Shown piece by piece: positions 25,801 through 37,067 of a DNA stretch of 64,000 bases. The notes under the pieces are model-generated. The model searched no databases. It was given only the letters and a program-made list of their open reading frames with translations, and had not been told where the DNA came from. The position numbers and the translations under genes are program-made. The DNA lies in the NCBI RefSeq assembly GCF_040115645.1, contig NC_089575.1, positions 1,798,001 to 1,862,000 on the forward strand. Direction: 5' to 3'. Origin of the DNA: Euwallacea fornicatus. Lineage: Eukaryota > Arthropoda > Insecta > Coleoptera > Curculionidae. Each line of letters begins with the position of its first letter. Position 1 is the first letter of the stretch.

Positions 25801-28800
25801 AACGAAAGACTCAATCCGAAGTACACCTGCCCTACAGTAAAGCACGGAAGTAGGTCGATAATGGCATGGGGTGGTTTTTCCGGCAATCGCGTTGGTACCC
25901 TGTACGAGATAGATGGTCACGTGAATAGATTTCAATATAAGGAAAAGTTAGAGAATCAAGTGGTGCCATGTGCGGACGATGTTGCACCCTTAAGACGCAT
26001 TGTCCAACAGGATGACGATCCAAAACACACGTGCAAATATGTGAAGGAATGGTTCAGGAGAGGGGGGATGCGCGTGTTGGAATGGCCTTCGCAATCTCCC
26101 GATCTAAATCCCGTTGAGAACCTCTGGGAAATCTTAGATCGGAATATCGGATGTAGGAATTGAAGCGAACCACTCACTGCTCTGAAAGACACATGGGTCC
26201 AGTCGTCGTGACCAAATCGATAAAGTCCATGACAAAATGACGTGACGCTGTATTTAAAAACAATGGATATTTTCTAAAATGTGAACGTTTGTTCATGTAA
26301 ATTGTTGTTTTGATAAATTTTAGAGTAAATATTTGATATAATTTGATAAGTTGCTCCAGCCAGAAATACTATTGTTGATATAAAATTCCACAAAAAAACG
26401 AAAATAAAGGCACTTTTTTGTAGAAGTATTTGAGCATACCTATATATTAAACCTGCAACTAAACATTTATAACTATTAAAACTCTAATTTTATTCATTTT
26501 TCAAATGTCGCTCCACATTTTTCCACTCCATGTCTGAACAAAAAAAAAATCGATTTTAGTTGTTAAATAAAATTGAAATGTATTAATAAAAATGATATTT
26601 ACCTTACTGGGAGTGAAACTTGGCTTTTACCACCTACTTTAATTTTTCTAACACTTTTTTTGCATTGTGATATTGCTAGGAACGGCTAATTGTTCCGTTC
26701 TGAAAAATCCATGTTTCATCTAAAAAAGCGAATTGCCGTAAGCCTTCTTTTTTCTCGTGCATGCAGGATCATAAAAATTCGCCACGCTTTACTGCTACGT
26801 TTGGAAGTTTCATGAGTCCTGTTCTTGGAATGTCTTTGAGTTAATGGAAACCGATTTCATTTAGTAAAGCGCTAAGTGATGAGTCGCAGCCGCTGATCAG
26901 TTATTTTCGTTTAACTTCATCCACGACACCATTCAGCATAACTTGTTTTGCCGAACGTTTACAGTCCACATGTTAAATTCAATGTAAAATATACAGGATG
27001 TTCATTGAGCGCTCGTGCAAACTTTAACAAATTAGTTTTTGACCAACTTTGAAAAGCCTCCCGGGTCACCAGATTTGAACCGTTCGGATTATTTTCTGTG
27101 GGGTTACTAGTTTACACAACTCTGGTCAAAAACGAACAAGAGGTAAGAAACGGGGTATTTGAGTCGGGTGCCATTATGAATCGGACACCGGGTATATTCG
27201 ACAGAGTGCGTTACTCAATGTTAAGGCGAATTGATTCATGCGTTGCAGTAAGCAGCAATCGTTTTCGGCAATTATTGTAAATGTTATTAAGTTGCTTGCC
27301 AAAATAGTTTATTCTCAGTCTTGTAAATGATCTAAGTTTGTCACATCATTGCACAATCTACGAGATAAATTTTTCCGCTTATTTTTTCAAAACTCTCAAT
27401 GATTCAACATAATAACTTGCAGCTTAGGTGTGGGCTTAAACGGTTTTTTCTTCTTAAAAACGTCCATAAATTTCGTTAAAATTCATCGATAAATGCTACG
27501 ATTTATGATTGTTTAAATCCAGGTACACCACACGCCACATGCCGTATTATGTGGCGCCCTCTAGCATTAAAGAAAAAACTAAGTAGTATTTATAGTCAAA
27601 ATACCCAACAAAAATTTCTGCTTCGACGCCCTGTATCTCAAGGAGTGAGCTGAAATGGACCCGTGTTCGTATCTCAGAATTCGTCAAGGATTCACTCTTT
27701 AAAGTTAGCACAAGTGCTTAGTAAACGCCCCGTACATGTCCAGAATTTAAAAATTAGTGGCGTTTTTAGTGGACTAATTACGGCGATTGGCAGAGACACG
27801 ACATATAAGTTTCTTAAACTTACGGTTTCCATACAAGTCACAAATGGTTTTACCAAGTTTGCCGGTGTCTAAAGTTGGGCCCCGCACGACTCTTTGCCGC
27901 CCCAAATTTTCTTTTTTGGGGTGACTCGAGCGATTTGCGAAATTTCATTATTTTGGACATTGCCCAAACAATAGAACGTCCCGAGTTAAGTGCCGCAGCT
28001 ACGCGCCGTAAGGCCTTTTATTTACCCAGTTGTATTAATTAACTTTTCTATTCTAACTATAAAAAATAAATTTACCTCTCGTGCAACGGTTAAAGGCAAT
28101 AAGGGACCGTTGTTATCTCGCTCCTCTTCAAAATGCCGAATTAAAGACGCAGAAACTCGTTTCCCCGGCTATTTAAGCGTTTCGGCAGTTATTCCATACG
28201 AATAAAACTAGAAAAGAATCGAAAAACCGGAGATGCAAAAGGGCAAACTTTTGACAATTTAATATTCAAGATTCCGCAAAACATGTCCGACTGCCGCGTC
28301 AGGTTGGCCCGAAAACGGGGTAACTAGACGCGCAAATCGCAGTTCAACAGATAAAGATAGAAGATGTTTGTTGGTTGGCAACACTTCATTCTCGTTCGTG
28401 ACGTCCTACCGCTTTTGCAACGAACGTAATTCATCGAATTGTTAACTTATAACAATTCTTTAACGCAATGTAGACACAAATTTCTGGAGAAGAACAAACG
28501 CCTAAATGATGCAGCACCATTGCAGGCGGTAATATCAGTTGGCCCCTTGCCAGACTGACTTTTCCGAACTGTGATATTGCGGGGATATCAATGGCGGTGG
28601 CGAAAGGGCATCTGGCTCGGGAGAGACGTGAAGTGTTCCTTTTTACTGCCCTCGATACGGATATATTGGCACCGGGTCAAGAAACTATTTTCGTTTAAAT
28701 TCAACAAATAACACCAGGAAGAAAATAGGTGTCCGGAGGTAAAGTGTACCTTCGGTATTTTCAATTTTAAAATGGGACTGGTGGAACTAAAGAGCACAAG

Positions 28801-29461
28801 TAATAAATTCGTATTTCCCGCGGGAAGTGAAAAAATGTCGCCTCCGGTCTGCGGACTTAAAAAGACGCTTCTGGGTTTGAAAAAATGCCATTAAATTCCC
28901 GTAAATTCCTCCCCATTCTAATGTGATCAAAATTCTTAAGGCTAGAAACCAGATCGAAATAGTAGCCCACAAACGAAGTAACTGGTTGGCATGGGCAGGG
29001 CTTGGCCTCATGTCCGTTCAGTTCGGGATCCTGGCACGTCTCACGTGGTGGGAATACTCTTGGGACATCATGGAGCCCGTCACTTACTTCGTCACCTACG
29101 GTACTGTCATGGCTACGTACGCGTATTTCGTCCTCACCAAACAGGTAAGACGGCCTCGAGTTTCTCTGCTGCCGCTAAAGTCGATTCGTGTACGTAGGAA
29201 TACATATTGACGGACGTAAGGGACCGACAACACCTGATGGTAATGCACAAAAAAGCGAAAAATGTTGGCGTCGACTTGTCTAAATACAATCAACTGAAGG
29301 ATGAAATTAGAGATGTCGAGTCCAAACTAAAAAAGTTGAGAAACCCCCTGAAGCTACATCTTCCGCCGAAGCCTCCTCAAGACCCGGAAGGCGACCTTTG
29401 CAATCCGACAAGCCCGAGCGAAAAGGAAGCGAAGGAAAAAAACCAGGAAGTGGTTAAGTAA
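22842..29461 (+). CDS. MCU: Mitochondrial calcium uniporter pore subunit (MCU), 5' part missing
   Basis: Four exons: 22842-23148, 23201-23333, 28941-29144 and 29198-29461 (stop). All have GT donors and AG acceptors and phases agree; the third exon could instead start at 28953, two codon-pairs shorter, also in frame. MCU forms the Ca2+-selective channel of the inner mitochondrial membrane. Exon 1 seen here gives the N-terminal matrix domain (EYHRGLPRITVPLPSRKERC), exon 2 the first coiled coil, exon 3 TM1, the selectivity motif WDIMEP at 29061-29078 with both acidic residues kept, and TM2, and exon 4 the C-terminal coiled coil (KYNQLKDEI). About 300 residues are visible. The first codon is split and needs an upstream exon, which should carry the mitochondrial targeting peptide; I could not identify it with confidence. 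The 5.6-kb intron holds transposons. Confidence 0.95.
23334..24304. other. MCU intron, 5' part; nothing recognised
   Basis: AT-rich intronic sequence following the GTGAGT donor. Open frames on both strands (for example 23381-23743) are without family resemblance and match no splice structure. Confidence 0.5.
24305..24922 (-). pseudogene. Fragment of an IS630/Tc1-like DDE transposase
   Basis: Minus-strand translation contains 'NWFEGRLLEKLTEPSIIING' and 'KSNVKNWLRTRNIRYS' in one frame (24922-24698). Further on it has a block like VDDVAEH-GHTVWRFPHF in another, and an open tail to 24305. The order resembles the catalytic half of arthropod DDE endonucleases of the IS630-Tc1-mariner group (W-F/endonuclease start, P-S-(I/V)-I-(I/M)-D, then a K-x-x-x-x-W-L helix). 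Where the family has Asp after the Ile run, this copy reads G-D. Stops and frame shifts show it is dead. It sits in the large MCU intron. Confidence 0.5.
25061..26484 (+). mobile_element. Tc1-type transposon, complete ends, long inverted repeats, TA duplication
   Basis: The element starts CAGTTTTAATAGTTATAAAT at 25061 and ends with the inverted copy at 26465-26484 (last base C where G is expected). TA sits directly outside both ends (25059-25060, 26485-26486). The inverted repeats extend inward for roughly 170 bases with changes; the blocks CTTCTACAAAAA and GGAGCAACTTATCAAATTAT are shared in order at both ends. A broken transposase gene lies between. It is inserted in the MCU intron in the same orientation as MCU. 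Confidence 0.85.
25561..26163 (+). pseudogene. Tc1-family transposase, catalytic part, inactivated
   Basis: The open frame of about 200 codons carries 'VIRRDESEFCLFNGDG' (first Asp), 'RIVQQDDDPKHTCKYVKEW' (second Asp) and 'LEWPSQSPDLNPVENLWE' (third acid, Glu). This is the DD34E-type triad of Tc1 transposases. The N-terminal helix-turn-helix half can be read upstream (about 25310-25560, with AKTFNLNKSIVCRIIRQCR) but is cut by stops such as the TGA near 25344, and the first residues of this frame are shifted from the family reading. The protein is therefore not made intact. It lies between the inverted repeats of the element at 25061-26484. Confidence 0.85.
26485..28940. other. MCU intron, 3' part, with transposase scrap
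   Basis: Mostly AT-rich intronic sequence. At about 27041-27280 the plus strand reads a mariner-like C-terminal scrap: 'PPGSPDLNRSDYFLWG', a stop, and then 'VRYSMLRRIDSCVAVSSNRF'. TACAGG-type transposon ends occur at 26994 and, inverted, at 27631, but they do not match each other inward, so no single element could be delimited. Confidence 0.5.
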
Positions 29462-30933
29462 ACTTTGAGCCTCAATTCGATAGAGGAAGGAAATTTATAG
29501 AACGCGTAGTCTCAAAGATCTACGTTATGATTTTAAATTGTCATTGATTTGTGTAAAATTTTTGTTTCCGGATTGTTCAACATGCTCAATTTAGGATTAA
29601 TCGTTTTCGCATGATAAATGATGGAAATTGACCAACTCAGTCATCAACAAGTCAAGATTATACGGTACCCTCTTCGCTGCCATGCGCATGGGCTTTTAAT
29701 GAGTGCAAGCAAGAGGCGATTGGTAAAGTGCGAGAGAGACAGGCTGCCGTTTCCCTTTCCGCTGTCAACGATCGACTAGCGTCGTCGACTCGCAACCAGT
29801 ACGCCTTAGTCCGAGGACGGATGTAGCTCTGCGTGGTTTTAGAGGACGCAAATCGAGCGCATCCAAACGAATTTGAATGCGTTCTTCGACTGGAATTTTA
29901 ATATGGGTTTACTCCCACAAATACCACGGTAAAAATGGCATTTTAGAACGCACCAATTGAAAAACAAGCTCTTTTGTAACACGATCCGTCCCCGGATTAA
30001 CACGTACCGCTTGCCAGCCGACGACGCTCGCTCGTCGTTAACAATGAAAGCGGAAACGGTAGCTCGTCTCTCTCTCACTTACCAATCGCCTAATTGCCTT
30101 TCACTTGCACTCGCTAAAACTTCATAGCAACGAAAAGCGCACCGTATGTATACAGGGTCGCTCATTAATGCGTCAAAGTGCGATATCTCAATAAATATTA
30201 ATTTCAGAAGGAAGTATTTCACCTCAACGTTTTTGGTCATCACGAAGCGCCTATTTTAAATTTGTTTTGAAGTCTACAGGGCGCGTCAAAAAAGCATGAT
30301 AGTAGCAAATTATGTTCTCTTAAATGGAACGTCCCCATTTTGTGCCCTTTTCGGATTTATCGTCGAAATTCAAGGCGAGTTTATGTAAAGAATCTTATGA
30401 CGAATATTAACTGCTTCGAAGATATTCGGGAACATTCTAAAATTCCGATGGCCGCAAGAGAATCAGTGGTTCAGTGTCTCGCCGCTGTAAATTTCGGAAT
30501 CGGTCTTATGGGGCTCAAAGAGGACGCGATAAGCTACGTTAGACGTATTTTAATTTAAAAAAAAATTAATTGGGGGCATATTTCAGAAGTCTTGACAGAC
30601 TTTTTTTTTACGAAAATACGTCAGAACGTAACTTATTAGGTCTCCTCCTTGGAGGCCCAAAAAGCGACTCTGAAATTCGCAGTGGTTGAGGAACATCGTC
30701 GATTTCGGTGAGATCTTGCAGCTATCAAAATTAAAAAAATTTTCGGATTAACTTGGAAACGGCGAACTATTAACATAAACAATAAATCCAAAAATTGTAA
30801 AAAAATTGGGGATACGTTAAAAAAATATAATTTGATGCTACTTCACTCTTTTAGCGAGCCTTGTATACTTTGAAATGTGCATCCCTTAATGACCAAAAGC
30901 TTCGATGAGAAGCTTTTCTTCTCAAAGTGAATA
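29462..30933. other. Spacer after MCU; nothing coding
   Basis: No gene was recognised. Two blocks resemble each other in inverted orientation: 29690-29830 (with AGGCGATTGGTAAAGTGCGA) and 29990-30110 (with ACTTACCAATCGCCTAATTG), suggesting a further decayed foldback element. TACAGGGTCGC at 30152 and TACAGGGCGCG at 30278 are transposon-end-like words in the same direction. Confidence 0.4.
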
Positions 30934-31561
30934 CAGCGTGTTTGGAAAAAAACAGGCGAAGTTATAGCTCGGTTATTTATGATCGAATTTTGATGAACTA
31001 AAGACCAAATAAAACGGTACTTGGGGCTTCTGAGCAACAGCAAAGTCGATTTTTTAAAACTCAAATTCTTCTGCTTCAGGTGTCAACTTAAGAACTTGAA
31101 ATAGAACTCCATTCTTCTAACGCTATTTTAGTAAAAAAACGTTTTTCTGAATTTGATGGTGTATCACAAGTTAATGTTAAAATAATCTTTAGCTGAAGAA
31201 GATTGAAAATTAAAATGAAAATCTCTAGTTTTGGACATTATGAGTTGCGTAGCTAGCTGCACCATCATAGGGTCATTTGGGCTATTTCGCGGCCATCTGC
31301 ATTCTATCCCATCCCATTGTGTTGTTTTGTGCAAAGAGGCCTCCCGCCGTGGACAAGTGGTGTCTATATGATAGCCAGCGGAAACGGCAAAGATAAAGCC
31401 GTCCGTAGCTGATGGAACCTCATAATTTCCTGCGAGCAGACGCGGTGCCAAGGGTGATTATTGTAAATTAGTTCCGTAAAAGACGTTTTTGGGTTTTAGG
31501 CCATCCAAATCAATTCACAAATGTGTGGGTTATAGCTTTGCCCGTTTTCTCAGACACCCTG
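30934..31561. mobile_element. 0.63-kb inverted-repeat element, TA-flanked
   Basis: The left end, reading (TA)CAGCGTGTTTGGAAAA from 30934, and the minus-strand reading from 31561, (TA)CAGGGTGTCTGAGAAAA, continue in parallel for roughly 40 bases or more (GGCGAAGTTATAGC versus GGCAAAGCTATAAC). TA lies at 30932-30933 and 31562-31563. The interior has a 95-codon minus-strand frame of no recognisable family. It is probably non-autonomous. Confidence 0.6.
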
Positions 31562-32830
31562 TATTTACTCGTGCAGCTATCGCCCTTCAACGCACCAATG
31601 AACAGCCCTGTGCACTCCCATTGTCCTCACGCGTAATTGAAAATTTTGGGATTCCTTTGATTCGCTTTCTTAAAATTTACCTAAGAGTTTTTCGAAACCT
31701 CAATCTCAACATTGAGTAGGTCTGTCGCCTCAGCCTTCCGTAATACGCAATTTAATGACTCTTCATTGCAAATACCGTGTCTTGCCTCAATGATATAACG
31801 ACCAAATGAGCATTTCATTCGCATTAATTGAGGTAAATAATCCGTCCTTTAATGGTATAATAATGCAGAGGAAGTCTAATAATAATTATTAATATTATTG
31901 TTCTTGGTGAACTTGATGAAGGACTAATTTCCCCTCCTTAAAGGACATTACTTGCTCGATAAGTGAGGCGTTGAGTGCGGGAACGGCTCAGGCCTTCAAC
32001 ACGCATCGGTGGCCCGAGACCTGTTCGAGTGGTAACAGAAAAAGGACCAAAGACCGTTTTCTCCGTACATAAGAGTGTTTGCTTGGGCCACTCTTGCGCT
32101 GAACGCCTCAAACATACCTCAATTTCATCCTGTTATCGCCAAATTGAGTGAAAATGTTTGCGTGTAATCTACGTCTAAATAGGTATCGATAAGCACTGTA
32201 AGAAAATGCACTTTTCGCTGTGATTTTATGCTGTTTTCCTAACGACTTTCGAAACAATCATTTTTCACCATAAACTTCATTTTTTTACTAATAGAAGTCT
32301 AGAAAGATTCGAAACAAGAACTCTCATTACTAAGGCGGTGCCAAAGCGCACACTTCTATACTTGTACATCGCTTTCCTATAGTTTACAATCACTAAATTC
32401 GTGATACTCTAGTGAGAACAAATTATACAGAATACCTAGTAATTTTTTAAATATATTAAATCTAGCTATTACTCGATAGTTCGAGGTGATCGAGAATGCT
32501 TCTTCTCTTTAGGTAAAAGCTTCTATGTTAGTTCCTCTAAAGCAAATTTTACTGGTGCAAACAGAACCTCAAAGGCTGTTTCAAACTTATGATTCGTTGA
32601 GTTGGGACTTTGATTTATCCACTTGTGCAATTTAACCTTCAAGATTTTTACTACATTGTTACTGAATTTTTTATAGGTTATAAGATAATTTATTGTTGAA
32701 TGTATATAGTATAAATAAAGTAAGGTTTGTTGCTAAATGGGCTGCGGTTCGTTTGTATGGGCAAACATGCGAAAACTCCCGCCATCGTCGCCCAGTTCCA
32801 CGCTGTTAGCGCTGGGCGATTGTATCTATG
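31562..32830. other. AT-rich spacer; nothing seen
   Basis: No coding exon, RNA gene or clear repeat. Frames are short and lack family resemblance. Confidence 0.45.
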
Positions 32831-32990
32831 TACGGGGTGTCCCATTTTCCATAGGTTTGTTAAGGGACCTCGCTTACGAACGAGATGTCAAAAATGGCTC
32901 ACGCAGTGCCGCGCTACTCTTTTCATAGCTCTCTTCGGTTTTGTAATGTGCAGTGAAATCGAAACCGTTGCACTTTGGGACACCCTGTAC
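32831..32990. mobile_element. Short MITE-like element
   Basis: TACGGGGTGTCCCA at 32831-32844 and its inverted near-copy TGGGACACCCTGTA at 32976-32989 bound about 160 bases without coding capacity. One mismatch separates the ends. TA at each edge fits a TA target duplication. Confidence 0.55.
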
Positions 32991-33614
32991 GTATACATAT
33001 AGGGGACTTTTTTTCAATTTCGTCCCGTTGGGCTTTTTAATTATTTTCAGGGCGACCTTACACGTTCACGTTCACCTCACTGTGTGGAATAAGCAAAGAT
33101 GGCCCTATGAACCGGCAGTCGTTGACGGATCGCCGCCGTGGACGAGAACGGACGGGGGCAATTACGAATTTTTATGGGCAAATAAATTTCCTTTAAATAA
33201 TTGTTTAAAGCAGAGCTGGGAGGATGTGCCTCAAGGCCGGATTAAGACCCTTCCTGATTGGTCTAATAGTTTTTTCGTTTTCGCCGATATAGCTTCCTTG
33301 AAGTAAATCTCACAAACACCCATAATTATCTTCGTGTATTTGTGCAAAATAGAAGAAAAAACACCATTTTTTTTAATTTTTAATTTTTTTTGTTTTTTTT
33401 TATTTGCCCTCTCTAACTAGACATCCATTTTAATCGTATACTTAAGCCGTTCGTGACGTAACTAAATCGTGTCGGCTCCAGATACTTGCAACGCTGCAAC
33501 CAACAGCCGTCATATTGACGTTTTACCTTTTGACAGTTGATTTAACTGTCAAATAACTAACGAAAAAGCGAGTTTCGTTTTGTAACCGGACGTCCACTCA
33601 ATAAAAGGAATATT
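32991..33614. other. Spacer and promoter region before the Amt-like gene
   Basis: A T-rich low-complexity tract lies at 33364-33405. The pair of inverted words TTTGACAGTT and AACTGTCAAA at 33531-33555 forms a small palindrome about 60-85 bases upstream of the start codon at 33615, a plausible promoter element. No TATA box is evident. Confidence 0.35.
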
Positions 33615-36600
33615 ATGGCGTATTTCGAACCGCCCGAATTCGGCAAATATACGGAACTCACGAACGCATTGGGTTACTTGAATGAAACAACGGCGCAACT
33701 CGTCAATAATAACGATATATGGGCTGGAGACTCGACTACTTCCGTAGTGAGAATTGTATGTGGTAAGTTTTAGTAAACTGCGCAGCTCAATATGTGAACC
33801 GGAGTTCCGCACAAATTCATGCGCACGTTACATTTCATTCGGTTTTAGCCTAACTTAAGATTGCCAGCGTTACGCGGTAGTTGCTCGTTGCCAGGAATAC
33901 GTAAATTTTATGTGTAGTGGTTAAAAGAAGAAAGCAGTTCGTTTTAAAATTTTATTTAAAAGGAAATACGTTATTTTTTTATAATAAAAAAGTGAATATC
34001 TCAAAAAAGAATATTGGCTTCTTCTTGCTTGACCTGGAACCCGCTTAATAGTAGCTCAACACTCGGAACATCTCTTCTTTTGATTCTCACCACACATGTG
34101 CTTTTTGCATATGAGGCGACCTACTCCTGTCATCCTCTTTTTAATATATGGACAAAGGTACGGCATTTTCTAAATCCAACAGCACCCTGTGCTGAAGTGA
34201 ATGACTGCTCTGTGTTTCCCCCGGAGACCTTAGTAACGGCGTTCTTCAACTGACCGCTTGAAATTGGAATGGTTGATGTCTCTGATTTTGCCTTTCCTGA
34301 GTTAAGTCCTCACTCAGTCGTAACATAAATACACGTTAAGTTAGTTTTAAAAAGCTTAGATCGTGTACTTTGTACACACATAAATCAATAGAAATATATT
34401 CGAGAGGTTCTAGCGTAAACTGTATTAGAAAGTAATTTTCTATAATGTATGAATACTTTTTTCTGCGAATGTAATATACGAGTCCTCTGAGTCCAACTAA
34501 TTGCTCATCTATTGTAACCTGTGAGCTGAGTTTAAATTATCATACATTTTTGGAACAGGTGCAAACCTTGTTTCTAGCAGTCTTGGCGTGTTTTTTGTCG
34601 TTAGACTTTGGGCCATTTGTAAGAAAGTTAAATCTCGTTCTGGGCATGGTACCATTGCAGCGATCGCCGCCACACTCGCTATTGAACAACACTTCGCCAG
34701 ATAGGTGATAATCTTTCAAAGGAGCAGACAGTACTAGCAGGCCGATCAATGCACCTAATTCTTCTATGCCCACGTCTCTTACAGAAGAGTCTGCGGGCTA
34801 TTCGCAGTTCGCTCTTTGGCAATGAATTTCTTCATTGCTATATCAAAGTATTTCGTTTCTTATTTACGTGCTCATGAACAAATTAAAACACTCACTGATA
34901 TCGAAGGTGTAGTTTGTGTCTCGCGTGGCTTTATATGCACAATCATCTTTTTTGGAATTTTACTGTTGGAAGTTTCACCAGCGCTTCTCCATATACACCA
35001 ATTTTTTCCACTTCTGTTGAAGTTGATTTTATTATGAAATCAAAATCTGTAGTACTCGTCACATTTTCATGTTTTTTTTTGTGTCTTTTTAACTCTTGTT
35101 CTACATAAAAGACAATATCGTCATCAATTTTATGGAGACTTCATCCAACACTCTGGAGAAAGGTCCGGATCGTTCATACTCTAATCTGAGAGTCTTCTAA
35201 TTCCGAATCTGCACAGTCGTCTATTTCTACATTATCTTCGAAAAATCGGCCATTATCGCTTAGTTCTTCTAGTAAATCCCAAATTAATTCCGGATCAGTA
35301 TCTTCCAAAATTTTATCAATTTTTTGATCCATAATACCTTGACATTTAAAATAACTGGCGTTCTACAGAAATCCTAAGAAAACCTGCAAACTATATATGT
35401 AAGAAAATAACGTATTATAGAATATTTCTTACTTCCAGTTCCTATTGCCAGTTATGCTAAAGTCTCACACAGCTATTGCCAAGGCTATGTCAGATGTACG
35501 TAAAACCAAATTCAGATTTAACACTACTCGACTGGTACGACGCGTGCTTTGTCACGGTTTTGCGGACACTAGCGGAATAGTTCAAAGAGAGCATAGCTAA
35601 CGGCCGAGGTTAATATAATAAGCAACTGAAGATTTATACGCTATATTTGAAATTGTATACGTGAAACTTACGTACACTGGCAATCTTAGGGTTAATATAC
35701 CTTTTTCTGTTTTCGTACAGCGGTCCTGCTCAGAATAGGCTTCGTCCTAATCCAAATGGGCAACATCCCTGCAGAAAATGCCTACACGACCATATTCCGC
35801 AATATATTTGAAATGGCCACGTCCGTAGCTGCATACGGATTTCTCGGCTATTACTTTTCGTTCGGCAAGAAAACTATTTATGGGTTCTTGAATTATGGGG
35901 GACACGTTGGAGGCCAGAATGCAGAACTGAGTTTTGCAGCTTTGGGTAAAAAAGTTTTTCCCAATTTCTAAGTTTTCCCAAATTCTTTTACAGGTTTTTC
36001 CGCGTGTCTACTTGGAACTGCGATTTCCTCAAGCATACTTGTAGCCCATCTGCACCAATTCCCAATCCTCATCATAGCTTTTCTGACGAGTGGTATTTTT
36101 CTGCCAATATTAATGTGCTGGTGCTGGAGCAAACATGGATGGATGACTGGGATCAAACTAATTAATCAAAGAGTTTCAATCAAAGACTATGGAGCAAATT
36201 TAGTAGTTCACGTACCATCAGCCACCATAGGCCTTGTAGGTGTTCTTTTCCTAAAAACGAGGATCTTGAAACTTAAAGATGTCGATCGTAAATCACTCGG
36301 GAATGAATATAGCAGCGGGATAGTGACTGGGTATTTGTTTGTAATTATCGGACATTTCGGGTTATATCTCCCCTACACAGATTGTGAATCTCCGCACGCT
36401 TTAATGGACTACATAAGCTATGTTTCTATTAACAGTATAATGGCAACAGGAGCTGGGGTTTTGGTGGTTATTCTTGTAATGGTGGTACTAACTAGGGACC
36501 TGTATCGCTACTGGATTATTGCAAGAGGTCTTCAAGGTGGCCTAGCAGGACTTGTGACCGTTGCAGCCGGAATTGATGTTTATTCTCATCTAGTGAGTTT

Positions 36601-36982
36601 CGGAATAGCTTCAGGAGGAAGCATGATTTTCTTCTTTGCTTCAAATCTTATCCATTATTCACCTTTAGAAAACTGCTTTGACATAATAATCATCTATTTA
36701 GTGTGTGCAAGTATAGGACTTTTACTTCCACCCCTTTTAAACTCGAGAGAAAACTTAGGACTCACAATTCCCCTCAGCATTCAATCCATCAACTTATTAT
36801 GGCAATTTCTATGTCTTATAGTAATTTTCTTGCTAACAGTGATTATTTTTTTATCACTATTCACATTGCTGTATGTAAGTGGCATATTCAAGACTTTTGA
36901 AAATGAGAACCATCAGAGAGTACACCTATTGTACAGAAAATTGTCCTGGACAGTGAAGAAGATACCACCAGAGAGTAATTAG
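33615..36982 (+). CDS. Divergent Amt/Rh-family ammonium transporter-like protein
   Basis: Three exons, 33615-33762, 35721-35945 and 35994-36982, join in phase to 453 codons, the usual Amt size. Exon 2 gives the early Amt block (FVLIQMGNIPAENAYTTIFR) with the G-Y-x-F-S-F-G ending. Exon 3 has W-x-W-S-K-H-G-W and then KDYGANLVVHVPSATIGLVG, which matches the Amt stretch with the conserved Asp (D189) and the first pore histidine (H197). In the second half, C-F-D-I-I-I-I-Y-L-V-C aligns with the Amt C-D-V-x-x-V-H-G-V-C block, so the second pore histidine appears to be Tyr359 and the following Gly is Leu. The protein is mostly hydrophobic, consistent with about ten or eleven membrane spans. Amt proteins pass ammonium across membranes; with half of the twin-His pair replaced, transport by this one is uncertain. 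The start is the first ATG with a clean frame into the donor. Confidence 0.85.
33853..35691 (-). mobile_element. Decayed piggyBac-like transposon in the Amt-like intron 1
   Basis: The right end reads, on the minus strand from 35691, CCCTAAGATTGCCAGTGTAC and is followed outward by TTAA (35692-35695). The left end at 33854 reads CTTAAGATTGCCAGCGT, one change from the same word. PiggyBac family ends and TTAA targets look like this. Between them the minus strand holds pieces of a piggyBac-type transposase: an acidic N-terminus from ATG 35332 (ILEDTDPELIWDLLEELSDN), 'GALIGLLVLSAPLKDYHLSG' near 34750, the first-Asp block VTIDEQLVGLRG near 34500, and a Cys-rich C-terminal zinc-finger block (RLICKKHMCGENQKKRC) near 34090. 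Stops, shifts and a large deletion of the catalytic core show it is dead. Confidence 0.8.
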
Positions 36983-37067
36983 AGTGGAATGAGCAGCACT
37001 GCTATTGTGACATAAGGACGCTGGCATAGGCAATAACAGACACATAAATATTTAACAAATTCTAATA

